A DNA stretch of 64,000 nucleotides from Schistosoma mansoni (GCF_000237925.1 NC_031500.1:12611753-12675752), one strand, 5' to 3'. Numbered from the stretch's first letter, positions 35,095-47,115 are shown. Program-made: numbers and translations. Notes: generated by a model not told the origin, from the letters alone.

Positions 35095-35625
35095 CGTTTT
35101 TTTCATAGTTGAAAGCATGAGTCAATTGAAGTTAGACTATCAAGGAAAACCTGGAAGCACTGGACGGCCGTTTTGTCCTATTGTGGGACTCCTCAGCACT
35201 AAATCTCCACAAAAAAACCCCTTTTCATTATAATCATATGCTCACTAGTCACTAGCTTCAAGAGGTAATTCCTGAAGTTCTAGTGAGAAGCAGTGACCAG
35301 TAGAGTTCAAACCACGTCTGTTGTGAGATAAGAACTCACTAAAGGCAATTGGTGAACGGTTGCTGAAACTTCGTGGATTGGTTGAAGTTCGACAATAACA
35401 CCGTTGGATGCCGGCTCAGTGGTCTATCGGTTAAGTGCTGTGGCGTGAGACTGGTAGGTTCTGGTTTCGGATGTCGCGAGTTGGGATCGTGGATACGCAC
35501 TGCTGAGGAGTCCCACGATACAACGATACGGCCGTCCAGTACTTCCAGGTTTTCCATGGTGGTCTAGCTTTCATTGACTCAAGCTTTCAACTATGAAAAT
35601 AATAAATTTCCACAAAAAACCCCTA
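35095..35625. repeat. SINE family B inverted pair upstream of the channel gene
   Basis: Minus fragment 35100-35200, then forward body and head 35215-35625 (GCTCAGTGGTCTATCGGTTA). Outer arms are reverse complements, so the region can fold back. Confidence 0.75.
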
Positions 35626-36013
35626 CTGATTACAACGTTTTTTGTTTGTTTTCAATAACGATTTTACGCCATTATTACAAATTAACTTGATGATCATAAA
35701 TGTACATTGAATGAATATTGTAAGATAAAAAGATTGAATCAGAATTCCTTTGTCAATGGGGGTAAAGATAAGATTATTTTATGGGAATTATAATCAATTC
35801 TCATATGATTTCATAAGTCTGGGGATAATAAAATGATAAGATAATAGCAAATGTTCAGTAGGAGACATAAATAACAAAAAGTTTAAATAAATTATGATCA
35901 TACTACTAATGTATAATGTGAAACGTTTTTTAAAGAGCTGAAAATTTAAAGTACATTTCATCAAACAATGAAGTGTTGAACAGTTTCTTCCAGATTACTT
36001 TATGTTATTCAGG

Positions 36014-36017
<4 letters not shown>

Positions 36018-36048
<31 letters not shown>
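36018..36048. repeat. (TA)n microsatellite
   Basis: About 15 TA units immediately before the CR1/SR1-like fragment. Confidence 0.9.
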
Positions 36049-36050
<2 letters not shown>

Positions 36051-36064
36051 TTCACTTGGGAACC

Positions 36065-36850
36065 ACGGTATCATGTTAATTAGTTCTGTGCGTTGGCGGA
36101 GTGCCCCAGGGTATAGTTTTGGGGCCAGTGTTATTTCTCTTGTATATAAATGACCGTCCTTGTCTCCTATGTTCATCGGTCTTACTATATGCTGAAGATG
36201 TCAAGATAGGTGATAGCTTAGAACATAAAAATGACCTGGAGTAGTTTTTTGAATGGTCTCAAACTTGGCAGTCTCCGATAAATACTTCCAAGTGCATTGT
36301 GATGAATATTGGTCATCAAGGTACAGATACATATATAGTGAATAACACTGAGCTACCTATTGTCAGACACATAATGACTTATGAGTCATCGTTAGCCAAG
36401 ACTTAAAAAATACTACTGTACGTTGCCGTGTAATAACCGCCAAAGGCTTTATAATCCCATGGTCAATACGTAGGGCCTTTAGTCATGTCGACGCTAAAAC
36501 GTTTTTGATTTTGTATATAGTATCCGTGCGTCCTAAACTTGAGTACTGCATACAAGCTTCTATCCATTGCTTAAAACAAGACAGTGAGCTTTTTTAAAAG
36601 GTTCACAGAACAGCAACCAAGCTGATTCCTAGAATAGTGAAGCTTCAGCATGATGCACGACTGGCTAAATTAAACCCATTCTCGTTGTCATATCGAAGAA
36701 CCGGAGAAGGCTTGATTACAGTTTTAAAATTACTTAGTGATAAATTTGCACCTAATATACCCTCATTTTTTTGTATTCCAAAACAGAGAATTTATGAGGA
36801 CACTTGAAAAATGTTCACATGCCCAGAACAAATTGTAGTATCGGTGTATA
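36065..36850 (+). mobile_element. CR1/SR1-like LINE fragment
   Basis: Broken frames give GVPQGIVLGPVLFLLYINDRP, then LLYAEDVKIG (the YADD box reads YAED), then the C-terminal RT region with the AATKLIPR-type and LNPFSLSYRRTGEGLITVLKLL blocks. This pattern is CR1/Jockey-like, as in schistosome SR1. 5'-truncated just after a TA microsatellite (36018-36048), with several stops. Confidence 0.75.
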
Positions 36851-38240
36851 TGTTAAGCCCATATACTTTATCCTAGTTGCTGGCCAAGCCAATTCACCTG
36901 TACATTGAGTCATCTTTTGATCTTGTTAATCATTTGCTTATTAACCTTGACTATACTTTTATATGAGCATATATGTGTACACTTCGTATCTTATTCATCA
37001 TATGTCTGTCACTCATTTTTGTCCGACTATAAATGTTGATTAACGCTTGCTTAAATTGAGTTGGCTTCACAGCCAATCTCCAATACGCATTATTTTTGCA
37101 TCACCCACGAGTTGGCTTCCCAGCCATCTCCACTGCATGTCATTTCCGCCTCGTTCACTTCCTTCGCTTATTCGCCTGTTCACTCGCTCGTTATTATTCG
37201 CTCAGGTGTTGCTAACTTTCTGACCTGAGTTATTCGGCAATAAACTGTAGTTGCTGCTATCCTTTGTCTTCTGATTTTACGCGCCGTTAAGATTAGAATT
37301 ATATCGGTTATCGAAACGAACGATTAACGAATCGTGGCACTACAGAATTGAATGCCTCGCCGAACGAACACGGACAAGAATCGACAACCTCTGCGTACGA
37401 ACTCACTACATAATTGGCGACCGCAACGAGCGAACACAAACCAAAAATGGAACCGTCGACGACATATTCTGTTATGATTCGAATAACCTCTATATGCTTA
37501 TTATTACAATAATTTCATATCATCAACTAACGTGGAATTATTTTTGTTCGTATTAACGTTAAACTATGGCATTTACGCTGTCGAATCACTAATCGAACAA
37601 ATCATAATTATATGGACAGTACACGTTATGATATTCGAAACTCACTGGATTATTTTAATTATCCAATGACGAAAAATTTTCCTGATTCGGGTGAGTTCGT
37701 TCCAATTTTTTTTTCATGTTATTTTCGGCCTAATATTACACTCTATCATAGACATAAGTTTGGAATCATACTCCCGACAGTAGGAACTTATGTTCACTCA
37801 TCTCATGGGTACTCAGCAATCGTCGTTTCCTACATTTTCAGCGACAACCTAAACCGAACTTCCGCAATTTTTGTTTTACGATGATCCCTACTTTAATGTT
37901 TATACACAAATCAAGTATTCGACGCCGCATTACCAGCCGATTTGTAATGATTATGTTCATATTATCTATTCATTCACATGTATAACCGAATGCTGCATCA
38001 TCGATTACCTATAAACACTATTCGATTACTGCAACTAATATTCTATTTCCATTGCACTGTACACTAGAACATAGAGTTTAGAGCTGGTCTCTCAAAGATA
38101 CACTCTTGTTCGTCACATTCAAGTTAGTCTCACTCGCCGTCATCGATAATCATATGTATTGGTATTTTTGTTATACCTTAATACGGTTTACTTACTTGTC
38201 AGCTGACTATCGACCTTCATATCGAATCATCAGTGAGTAC
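36850..38240 (+). mobile_element. LTR retroelement relic
   Basis: An LTR-like block (about 36850-37411, ending ACTACA) is followed by AATTGGCGACCGCAACGAGC, primer-site-like, then a leader. 37790-38240 resembles 41840-42240, also downstream of a related LTR. Family uncertain; fossil. Confidence 0.55.
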
Positions 38241-38415
38241 AATTAATTGCCTCAACACGTTGGATCGCTATATGTCGACTCTTTCAAAAAAAACCTGGAT
38301 CGACTGAGAGACTTTCATTGCCAGAAATAACACAGGCCATCTAGCCTTCTATCCTTTCCAAACTGAAACTGTTAAGTCCCCATTCTTCAAACTGTATAAC
38401 TAACAAAACTATATC

Positions 38416-39527
38416 GGCGAGACTAAACTATATGGACTAGCCAATCAGAAGCTTTCGCGGGTTTTCAAGGTCTCGGCGGTAATTTCGGAACATGATGCTT
38501 ACGTACGATCGCTTTACAGCGGATTTTCGAAAAGACGTGATAAATGAGCGACTACAAGAAAAGGGATTATTAGGAAGCTCCTATACTTGTGACTGCGGTA
38601 GTCAAATGACCATTGTACGGTGTGCAGACTATCGTGATGATATTATCTTTCGATGTCCTTCATGTTGGAAGAAGAAATCAGCTCGAACAGGGACTTTTTT
38701 CGCTCGGTCAAAATTAAGGTTGAGACAAATTATGCTCCCTGTTGCGAATTGGATAATAAAAGCACCGGTAACACTAGCTGCCACCTTTGCCGATGTAAGC
38801 GAAGTTTTTGCAGTTCAATGGTACGAGTTCTGCCGAGATATTTGTGCAACAAAACTGACAAGCGTACAGCAATTGTATGGAGGAGTGGGGAATATTGTTG
38901 AAATAGACGAAACGGTTGTAAGGAAACGCAAATTCAACCGTGGCCGTTGTATTAAAGAAGATTGGGTAAGTACCTTTTCCATAAATATACCTCACAGATC
39001 CTTGGAATATATGATAGATCATTACAAAAAGGACATTTCCAAAGAGTCAGGAACCGGCAGGCACCAACAATCATACCGATTATACAGCAATATGTGCTGC
39101 TGGGCACTACTGTTTATACAGATGATTGGGGAGCGTACAGGTGTCTAGGTAGACTGGGATATGTGCATGAAGTCGTTATACATAAGCGCCATTTCGTTGA
39201 CCCTACTACTGGGGTGCACACTGACAACATAGAAGCTATGTGGTCAAGACTGAAAGGGTTTTTGAGACCTTATCATGGCTCCAGAGGCAGACTACTATGG
39301 AGCCATATGGATGAATTCATGTACCACATACAATATGATTTTAGAACTTCCGAACCTATATCCAACCTTGATAAGTTTTTAACTCATGTAAAAGAACAGT
39401 ATCCACTTTAATTCCTTGGTTTTGTATAATAATTTTTTACTGTACACTAACTGTCTTCTGATTGGCATATATTTCTCAAGGTCATTTAAGATTCGTTCAA
39501 AGGTCGTCCATGTTCTTTAGTCTCGCC
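38416..39527 (+). mobile_element. Merlin-family DNA transposon, apparently complete
   Basis: The element is 1,112 bp. Terminal inverted repeats (38416-38437 and 39506-39527) both read GGCGAGACTAAA then a 4-base divergent block then ATGGAC, 19 of 22 matching. Inside them a second inverted pair, CCAATCAGAAG near 38441 and CTTCTGATTGG near 39450, extends the symmetry. Flanks ACTATATC (38408-38415) and GCTATATC (39528-39535) form an 8-bp target duplication with one mismatch, the length known for Merlin. The single gene inside is an IS1595/ISXO2-like transposase. Merlin elements are established residents of schistosome genomes. Confidence 0.93.
38492..39411 (+). CDS. Merlin transposase (ISXO2-like DDE), two exons
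   Basis: Exon 1 (38492-38965) encodes residues 1-158, exon 2 (38998-39411) residues 159-295. Between them lies a 32-bp intron, GTAAGT...CACAG, typical of the very short introns of flatworms. Splicing gives KEDW|ILGIYDRSLQKG, matching the transposase core; without splicing the frame is lost. Residues 33-58 form a zinc-ribbon-like cluster (CDC ... C ... CPSC). The catalytic triad is seen as IDET (D139), YTDDWGAY (D200) and HTDNIEAMWSRLK (E237). No stop or frameshift was seen, and the length fits the family. The product should bind the terminal repeats and cut and paste the element in the nucleus. ATG 38495 is an alternative start one codon on. Confidence 0.92.
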
Positions 39528-39535
39528 GCTATATC

Positions 39536-40479
39536 TTAAGGGATTGATCAAAATTTTAATATTATGTAGCTAGTGGAGTTGTGTTTTAATGATTTAAACT
39601 TCGAGCTCAAGTTCTGGAACTGCCTCTAGTACGAAATTTTCACTAGTAGTAGAGTATATGAATTAGTGCCCAAATAATGTGCTGTATTTAAACTCATTTG
39701 GTCAAGACCACATTGAAAACTAATCTCAGTGAACTGACCGTAAGCCAAGTGATTTATATAAACATTTTGCAGATTTAAAACGTTGAGAGGATTACAGTTC
39801 CTGAAAACCATCAAATTTCGCAACTTTATTCTTTCTGATTAGGATTTTCAAAATTCATGACTTAACCCCACAACGTCAAGTTTTCTACAGTTACTACTCT
39901 AAAATTATTGCTATAATGTTTATCATTCTTAAAACTCAGGAGGATAAGTTGACTCATGTTAGTTACTGAGGTAAATTTTAAAAAAATCCTTCCATCGCTT
40001 ATCTTTGCAAATTTGACTGTGATATAAGAAGTTTCATGTCAACAGTTTATGTTCAGTAATTGAAGAACACTTATAACTGGTTTTTTGTTAATTTCTGAAT
40101 GATTATACTCGGAGTTTATACTGTCACAAATGGTTGTTTTTAGTTGAAGCTTAGAACATTACTGGTTAATCAAATTCAAACTGTATGAGTTTTGCATAGT
40201 TACCTTAGTATAACGTCATTTGTTGTAAACTTTATATCCCCATGTTTAGTTTTCGATTGCATTCTATCGGATTAAATTTTAAAATCCATGGTTAAACTGG
40301 GATTCGTTTCTTTAGAACCACTTTTCCTTGAAGATATAGCCACCTATGTATATCCAATTGAAGAAACACTGCAATGATAACTGAGGAGAAACTAACATCG
40401 TGAAAAAAGGTTCACACTGTTCACCTAAACATTCTTAGTAAAAATCATATTTGAAATAATCTGAGCGATTGATATTTAA
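39536..40479. other. unannotated intergenic sequence
   Basis: Right flank of the Merlin insertion. AT-rich, no recognisable frame or repeat until the hammerhead-like motif at 40480. Confidence 0.45.
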
Positions 40480-40532
40480 ATAGTTTCAAAGTTTCGTCCA
40501 GCGAACATGTCTGGACATCTTCAGGGTATTAT
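40480..40532 (-). ncRNA. hammerhead-like motif (Penelope-type)
   Basis: Read on the minus strand: CTGAAGA core, stem II GTCCAG, loop, CTGGAC, then GAAAC. All invariant positions of CTGANGA and GAAA are present and the stem is 6 bp. I see no cleavage triplet GUH and no short stem III close by, so it may be a relic or need a partner strand. Confidence 0.45.
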
Positions 40533-40854
40533 TACTCAGTTAAATACGTAGATACGTGTACATTATTACACACAAATTAGCGTATATATTACCGTCATAT
40601 AGAAAGTCAGTTAATGCTCAGTCATCAAAAATCGTTTGTAAGAATGAGTTCGAATCGCACAGTGGATATCGGCCTTATCAGGCTTTCAGATAAGCTTTGG
40701 TAATGAGTGTCACTCAGCACAAAAATAATTCACAGAGCTTCAAATATAATGCTTTAAGCAACCTACCCAATTTTAAAATTATAAAAATTTAAATAATCCG
40801 AACAGTCTGTCTTAAAAAAGAGTAAAACAGTTTAACTTGAATAACATACTGAAA

Positions 40855-42250
40855 GTGTAGTGGCTGGTACTGGGTCAATCTCACATAAGTTATTCTAGCC
40901 ACTGAAAACATCAGTCTATTCATTCTTCTCAAGTCACATTTTCACCCTGTCACTTACTCGCTTATTAATCCTGACTGTTTCGTTATATGATCGGATGTGT
41001 ACCAACCACGCACCTTACTCATTATGTGACTGCAATTTATTCTTATCTGGCGATAAACATGGATTCACGATTGGTTGGTTCACTCGCCTTCTCCACCACG
41101 CGTCATTCCGTTTTCTTTCACTTTCCGATCCATTCTCGTATCTGACTTATTTAATTCCGTTATTCACTAACGCGAGTTATGTTGATGATTATATATACGA
41201 TGGTAGACAAAATGTATATTTCGACAGTGATCATTTGGTAACGACCATTCTTCTGATCTAACTGGAGTAAGGACTTTGGTCACTGAAATGGTGAGCCCAT
41301 CGACGACGAACCTAATGCAGCAAACTAGGTTGATGAAAAACCTTCCTCACTCCGTACTTTCCACAGAGGGACTCAACGTGGCTTACTCAGTAGACAGCCT
41401 CGTTGATAATATCATCATATCGCTACTAAAATGGTAAGCTCGATTTCGAAATAAACGCACCTAGCAAATCTGCGCAGACGGTTAAAATCTGGAACTCTAC
41501 TCATCGGATTAACGGACTAAGTGGCAGATTTAATTGACGAGCAACTCAAACGACTCATTAAAGCCGGTAAATCAGAGACACGGACGTTCGCTATCGCATG
41601 TCATATATTTCCGACGTACTTACTAGCTGCTCGCATATTGAAAATCTGCAACCTGTTAAGTAAATTGGCGGTCTAGTGACACGCGTGTGCACATGAATCG
41701 TCAGTCTAGACAGCCGAGAAAACATCCTGCGCTCTGGCAACGGCACGGTCGCAGCCATCATCACTCTCGAAACGGTTAGCAACTCTTTCAAAAGCATAAG
41801 ATTGAAGTCACAATTCCGATTGTAGGGACTAATATTCTCAAGATCTAACTTATGTTCATTCATCGCATTTGTACATAGTAAATGTCGTTTTCTACTTTCA
41901 TAACAACAATCTAAATCGAACCTCGGTCATTTTTTGTTTAATAAATTATCATATCTATACACGCATTACCAGCCGATTAATTAACGACTATGTTCATCTT
42001 ATTTATTCGTCCACATATATAATTGCATTCTGTATCATTCATTACGCAATAATACTACTGCACCATTGAAATTAATATTCTATTCCCATCGTACTGTATA
42101 CCAGAAAATAGAGTTTAGAGCTAGTCTCTCAAGAATGCCCCTCTGTTCATTACATACATGTCAGTCTCACTTCCTATCATCGGTTATCGTATATATATTG
42201 GTATTTTATCGTGACTTAGTGCTGTTTAACTTCGCCTGTAGCACTTCTAT
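40855..42250 (+). mobile_element. LTR retroelement relic, related copy
   Basis: LTR-like block 40855-41290 (TGTAGTGGCTGGTACTGGG ...) followed by TGGTGAGCCCATCGACG, primer-site-like, then degraded internal sequence. Broken, old. Confidence 0.55.
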
Positions 42251-42884
42251 ATTTACTGACGGTCCCAAGCTCACACATAGGAAGGCCCGGTATGAGGTAG
42301 GCAAACTCATCCAATAGAAAAGAACCTTGCTAAAAAATGCCATTTAGATTAAACAAATTACGCCGTTTAAACTCTTTGCTGATGGTTGAAGGGAGAATTA
42401 TGATGCCTCGTGGTGAATGTCACGGTTCTTCAGAAGTCACGAGGCCGATACATCTAACAAACAGACAAACCATTAATGTAACTATATAAAGTGTTCAGAG
42501 AATGTGGGAGAACGGTAGGATCAGTCAAGCAGCTGAGAAAATGGGAAGATACAAATTGGCCGTACTCGTGGTCAGTGAAACCCATTAGACCCAAGCTGGA
42601 CAACAAAGGATAGATTATATTGTACTCCATCCACGAAGAGGAAAATGCCCCACACACTCATGGAGTTGTTATAATTCTGTCCAAACACACAAGAAATGCA
42701 CCCTCAGGATGGAAATGTTCTGGACAGAGGATCATCAAAGCATCCTTCAAAACAAAGAACGAGGGGATCACAATGAATTATATCCAAAGTTATTCACCTA
42801 CCAATTATAGCAACGACGGCGATAAAGATGAGTTCTGCGAGAGGCCGCATTCGATCATAGCAAATTATTTGTTTGAACGTTTGG

Positions 42885-43247
42885 GCTATCTGTTCCTGTT
42901 GTCTATATATTTCAACAAGATATCTAGTTTTGTTTGTTTTAATACACTTTTATGGTCATTAATCGCACAATCTATTCAGGTGCGTTTCTGAAATGTGTAC
43001 AACCTTTCGCTGTAAAGGTTACAAAAAGCTCAACCAGAGATATCATGGTTGCTGGCAATATGCAGCGAAAAGAGTGTACATTTTTCAGATGTCGATTAAC
43101 CGGACTGCTAAATTCTAACAGGCAATCACTCAATATTTATCATCAGGATCGACAAAAAATTAAGAAACGGAAACTTGTTGAAGTACTTTGTGCTGAGGAT
43201 TCTATATTGTACCGAAAGTATTATATTGAATATAGCTAATAATAATA
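42885..43247 (+). repeat. (TAA)-tailed repeat with a conserved 95-codon frame, copy 2
   Basis: Homologous over about 360 bp to 11695-12060 on the other strand. Both carry a frame starting M-x-INR-xx-YSGAFLK-x-VQPFAVKV and ending KKRKLVEVLCAE (95 and 93 codons, about 71% identical). Both end in a TAA/AATA tract, as do some non-LTR elements. It interrupts the endonuclease region of the RTE element. I do not recognise the protein. Confidence 0.65.
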
Positions 43248-43705
43248 AAGAAAAGATCTCCTCATACTGATGGAGACCTAAAAACTGAAATCGGAATGGG
43301 CATCACAGGATATGAACATATCTTGTAACGATACGAACTAGGGGAGAGGGACGAAAAAGGGTAGAGATTCACAAACCTATGTGCATTCAACAAATTGTTT
43401 ATGGGCGGCACAATATTCCCATACAGACACACACACACACAAAGCTACATGAGTCTCACCAGATAACACCACGGAGAACGAGATAGATCATATTTGTATT
43501 AATAAAAAATCCAGAAGGACAATGAAAGACATGAGAACTAGGAGAGGGACTGCTATAGCTTCAGATCACCGTCAGGTTGCGGTCATCATGAAACTAAAGT
43601 TAAAGAAACACTGGACATCTGTGAAAATAGCGGTACAATGGGTCAATACTGACTTCATTTGACATACTGACAAACTCAACGAATTCAAGATAACTCTCAT
43701 TAACG

Positions 43706-44062
43706 TGTAGTGACCGGCCAGTCTCGATAAGAACACGATTGGAATAACAGAAACAATTATTATTATTGTAACCAATTGTACCAGAGATTGTTTTGCTGTA
43801 TTTGTTTAACTGTATCCGTTTCACTTCTTGTTCCATATACCGCCTGGTTTGGTTCGAGCTTGCTCACGCACTGCTTGTTCGCTTGTACTCTTTGGCACGT
43901 CTCGGTATTATTTCGATACCACGAGATCGCCAATAAATATACTTGATCTGGACTAGTAAAGCCTTCTGGTTTACGGGCTATCAAGGGAACCAAGTCATAT
44001 TTGTACGCGTAATCGAATAGTAGTGGTGATCATAGTCCGTCCACGACTCGACATCCACTACA
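43706..44062 (+). mobile_element. solo LTR nested in the RTE LINE
   Basis: A 357-bp fossil with ends TGTAGTG ... CACTACA (inverted termini). It is flanked by a 4-bp duplication AACG (43702-43705 and 44063-44066). The surrounding RTE reading continues on both sides, which confirms the limits. The LTR-retroelement family is not identified; a 4-bp duplication suits Ty3/gypsy or BEL. It is younger than the RTE insertion. Confidence 0.85.
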
Positions 44063-45829
44063 AACGGGTCCCAAGCTCTACAGAGATATGGTAAATCAGA
44101 GAGGCTAGTCAAGGGCAAAGAAGGAAAGACAATCACTGAGATTCAAGAACAGAGGAACAGATGGGTAGAATACTTCGAATAACTGCTGAATAAACCAGCT
44201 CCATTGAATCCACCGGACATCGAAGCAGCACCTATAGACGTTCCTATATCTATCACTCCACCAACAATCGAAGAAATCAAGATGGCCAACAGACAAATCA
44301 AGAGCGAGCAAGCAGCAGGACCTGACAATATACCAGCTGAAGCACTAAAGTGAGACACTGAAGTAACTGCAAACATGCTTCACCTTCTATTCACGAGGAT
44401 TTGGGGGGAAGAACAAGTGCTGATGGACTAGAAAGAGGGATACGTCGTCAAGATATCAAATAAAGAAGATCTGAGCAAATGTGAAAACTATAGAGGTATA
44501 ACGCGACTACCGACACCATGCAAAAGTTTGGAACAGTGTTGCTAAACTGGATGAAAGATTAAGTGGACGCCCAATTTTGAGATCAATAGACTGGATTACT
44601 TAAGGATTGGTCATGCACAGACCGAATTGCAACACTTTAGATCATCGTCAAACAATCAGTTGAGTGGAACACGTCAATATACATAAACTTCATTGACTAT
44701 GAGAAGATACTTGACAGTGTAAACAGAACGCTTTGGAAACTTCTACACTACGGAGTTCCTGAGAAGATTGTCAGCATTATCCGGAACTCCTACGATGGAC
44801 TACGGTGCGAAATGGTGCATGGAGGACAGCCGACAAACGCATTCAAAGTAAGGATTGGAGTCAGAAAAGGCTGTTTACTCTCTCTCTTCCTCTTTCTTTC
44901 GGTGATTGACTGGACTATGAAAACCTCGACACCTGAGGGGAAGCACGGAATACAATGGACATCTCAAAATCAATTAGACTATTTGGACTTAGCAGATGAC
45001 CTAGGCCTCCTATCCTATCCACATAAACAAATAGAGACGAAGACAATGTAGCAGCAGACTCTGAATCAATAGGCCTCAACATACACAAAGGAAAAAGCAA
45101 AATCCTCAAATACAACACGGAGAACGCTAAGTCAATCACGCTTGATGGTGAGACTCCGGGAAATTTAGAAATATTGACGTACCTGGGAAGCATCATTAAT
45201 GAACAAGGAGGATCTGATACAGATGTAAAGGTAAGGATTGGCGAGGCAAAGACTCATTCACACAATTGAATAACACAGAACTCAAAACAACTGCCAACCA
45301 ATATCAAATTCAAAATTTCCAAAACAAACTTCAAGACAGTCCTACTGTACGGGGTTGAAACGTGAAGAACCATTACAACCATCGTTAAGAAGATATAAGT
45401 ATATTTAAACAGTTATCTTCTCAAAATACTCAACATCCATTGACTGGATCCCATCGGCAACAGCCTACTATGGGAAAGAACAAACCATCTTCCATCTAAA
45501 AATGAAATTAAGGAAAGCACGTTGGAAGTGGATAGGATATACATTGAGGAAATCACCAAACTGCATAACTAGACAAGCGCTAACTTGGAACCGTGAAGGG
45601 AAGCGGAAAAAAGGAAGGCCAAAAAACACATTGCGTCGGGAATAGGAAGCAGATATGAAAAGGATGAATAGCAACTGGCAACAATTGGAAAGGATTGCTT
45701 AGGACAGAGTTGGATGGAGAATGCTGGTGGGCGGCCTATGCTTCCCACGAGTAATGACAGGCGTAAGTAAGCAAGTTAGTGCGGTTTCTTAACAAAAAGA
45801 GTCGAGCTCGTCCCCAATCAGACTTCACA

Positions 45830-46200
45830 AACCTTGCTAGACCAAAAAGAAATATTACCCATCAGTGTAGTTATCATCTAACGACTGGATTGTTTTTATC
45901 TCATATAAACTACATGTACGTAAATTCGAATCCATTAATCTCTAATTCTAACTATTTACTCTATCATGGCTTATTAGAACATGTTCATATTTCGGTACTC
46001 TTTATCTTTATATTGTGTCGGTACTACGGACATGTTTTAACGGATCTGTTATATTCTACCCTAATTATTATCATGATTTATTCCAATATTATTCCTACAA
46101 TTTACTACTGTTTTCACGGTATGTCGAATCGCTCATATGAATGTGTTATATTATCATCCAGATAGTGACGATATAAATACATGTAGATTTTTTGTACGCT
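45830..46200 (+). repeat. unclassified sequence between RTE end and LTR fossil
   Basis: A 128-codon open frame (45779-46165) runs here but is aromatic-rich and shows no domain; composition resembles 37600-37900. Possibly internal sequence of the LTR relic. Confidence 0.3.
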
Positions 46201-46584
46201 TATTAATTTGCTTATAAACACATAGTAAAATTCCATTATCTCTGTCCACAATTTTACGACATTCATGTGCACTTTTTTTACATAAATGACAAATTTCGTT
46301 TAAACACTCACTTTTCACGTGACACTGTACATAATTAGGTATAGTACTATTTTTTTTCGCTACTTTTTAACGTTATCCACATAACTCTTCAGTGTCATTT
46401 TCGGAAACAGGCATTTTTCAAATTAATGTGCTATTTTCTACAATGAGGTTTCGTAAGGGCTGGTACTGGGTCAAGCTCACATAAGTTATTCTAGCCTCTG
46501 AAAAGATCAGTCTATTCATTCTTCTCAAGTCACATTTTCATCCTGTCACTTCATTGCTTATTAATCCTGACTGTTTTGTTATAT

Positions 46585-47115
46585 TATCAGAAGGGGTTTT
46601 GTGCAGATTTAGTATTTTCATAGTTGAAAGCACGGGACAATTGAAGCTATACCGCCAAGGAAAAATTGTGAGACATTAACACCATTGGATGCCAGCTCAG
46701 TGGTCTATTGATTAAGTGCTCTGGCGCAAAACTGGTAGGTTCTGGTTTCGGATGTCGCGAGTTGGGATCGTGGATTCGCACTGCTGAGGAGTCCCACAAT
46801 AGGACGAAACGGCCGTCCAGTGCTCCCGGATTTTCCTTGGTGGTCTAGCTTCAATTGACTCATGCTTTCAACTATGAAAATACCAAATCTGCACAAAACC
46901 CTTTCTGATAATAATCATATGCTCACTAGTGACTGACTTCAAGAGAGAATTCTGAGAATTATTTATTGTACCAGATTATAATACTGAATAAAGCCATTAA
47001 AAAATGATAATAATGCCTGGAGTTCTAGTGAGAAGCAGTGACCAGTGGAGTTCAAACCACGTCTGTTGTGAAATAGAACCTTACTGAAGACAAGTGGTGA
47101 ACGGTTGCTCAACTT
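46585..47115. repeat. SINE family B foldback inserted in an LTR relic
   Basis: A short minus leader (46586-46668) faces a forward copy (46669-46915) whose end restores the inverse of that leader; body-tail sequence follows to 47115. Carries the intact ribozyme at 46778-46823. Confidence 0.75.
46778..46823 (+). ncRNA. hammerhead ribozyme, SINE family B
   Basis: Order: helix I strand GCACTG, core CTGAGGA, stem II GTCC/GGAC with a 7-nt loop, GAAAC, tiny stem III with a GC loop, cleavage triplet GTC, helix I partner CAGTGC. All invariant bases are present and 6 bp of helix I form. Minimal type I hammerheads with 3-bp stem III are established in schistosome SINEs. Confidence 0.8.

Larger units (their letters stand above)
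42320..45783 (+). mobile_element. RTE-clade LINE, nearly full length, decayed
   Basis: The apurinic endonuclease part is visible at about 42480-42870 and 43250-43700 (RIIKASFKTKNEGITMNYIQ, then IDHICINKK and ASDHH blocks). Reverse transcriptase follows at about 44100-45400: AAGPDNIPAEALK, KCENYRGIT, FIDYEK, VRKGCLLS and a LADD box where FADD is expected. The C-terminal [15 protein letters not shown] and [11 protein letters not shown] blocks precede a 3' end with GGAGAATGCTGGTGGGCGGC and a TAAG-type tail. It resembles SR2/Perere-3-type schistosome RTEs. Several stops and frameshifts break it, and about 100 codons are missing between the endonuclease and RT halves near 44080. A tailed repeat (42885-43247) and a solo LTR (43706-44062) are nested inside. 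Confidence 0.85.

Noticed and set aside
43572-43993. Minus-strand frames of 67-78 codons
   Set aside because: Antisense of the RTE endonuclease region and of the solo LTR.
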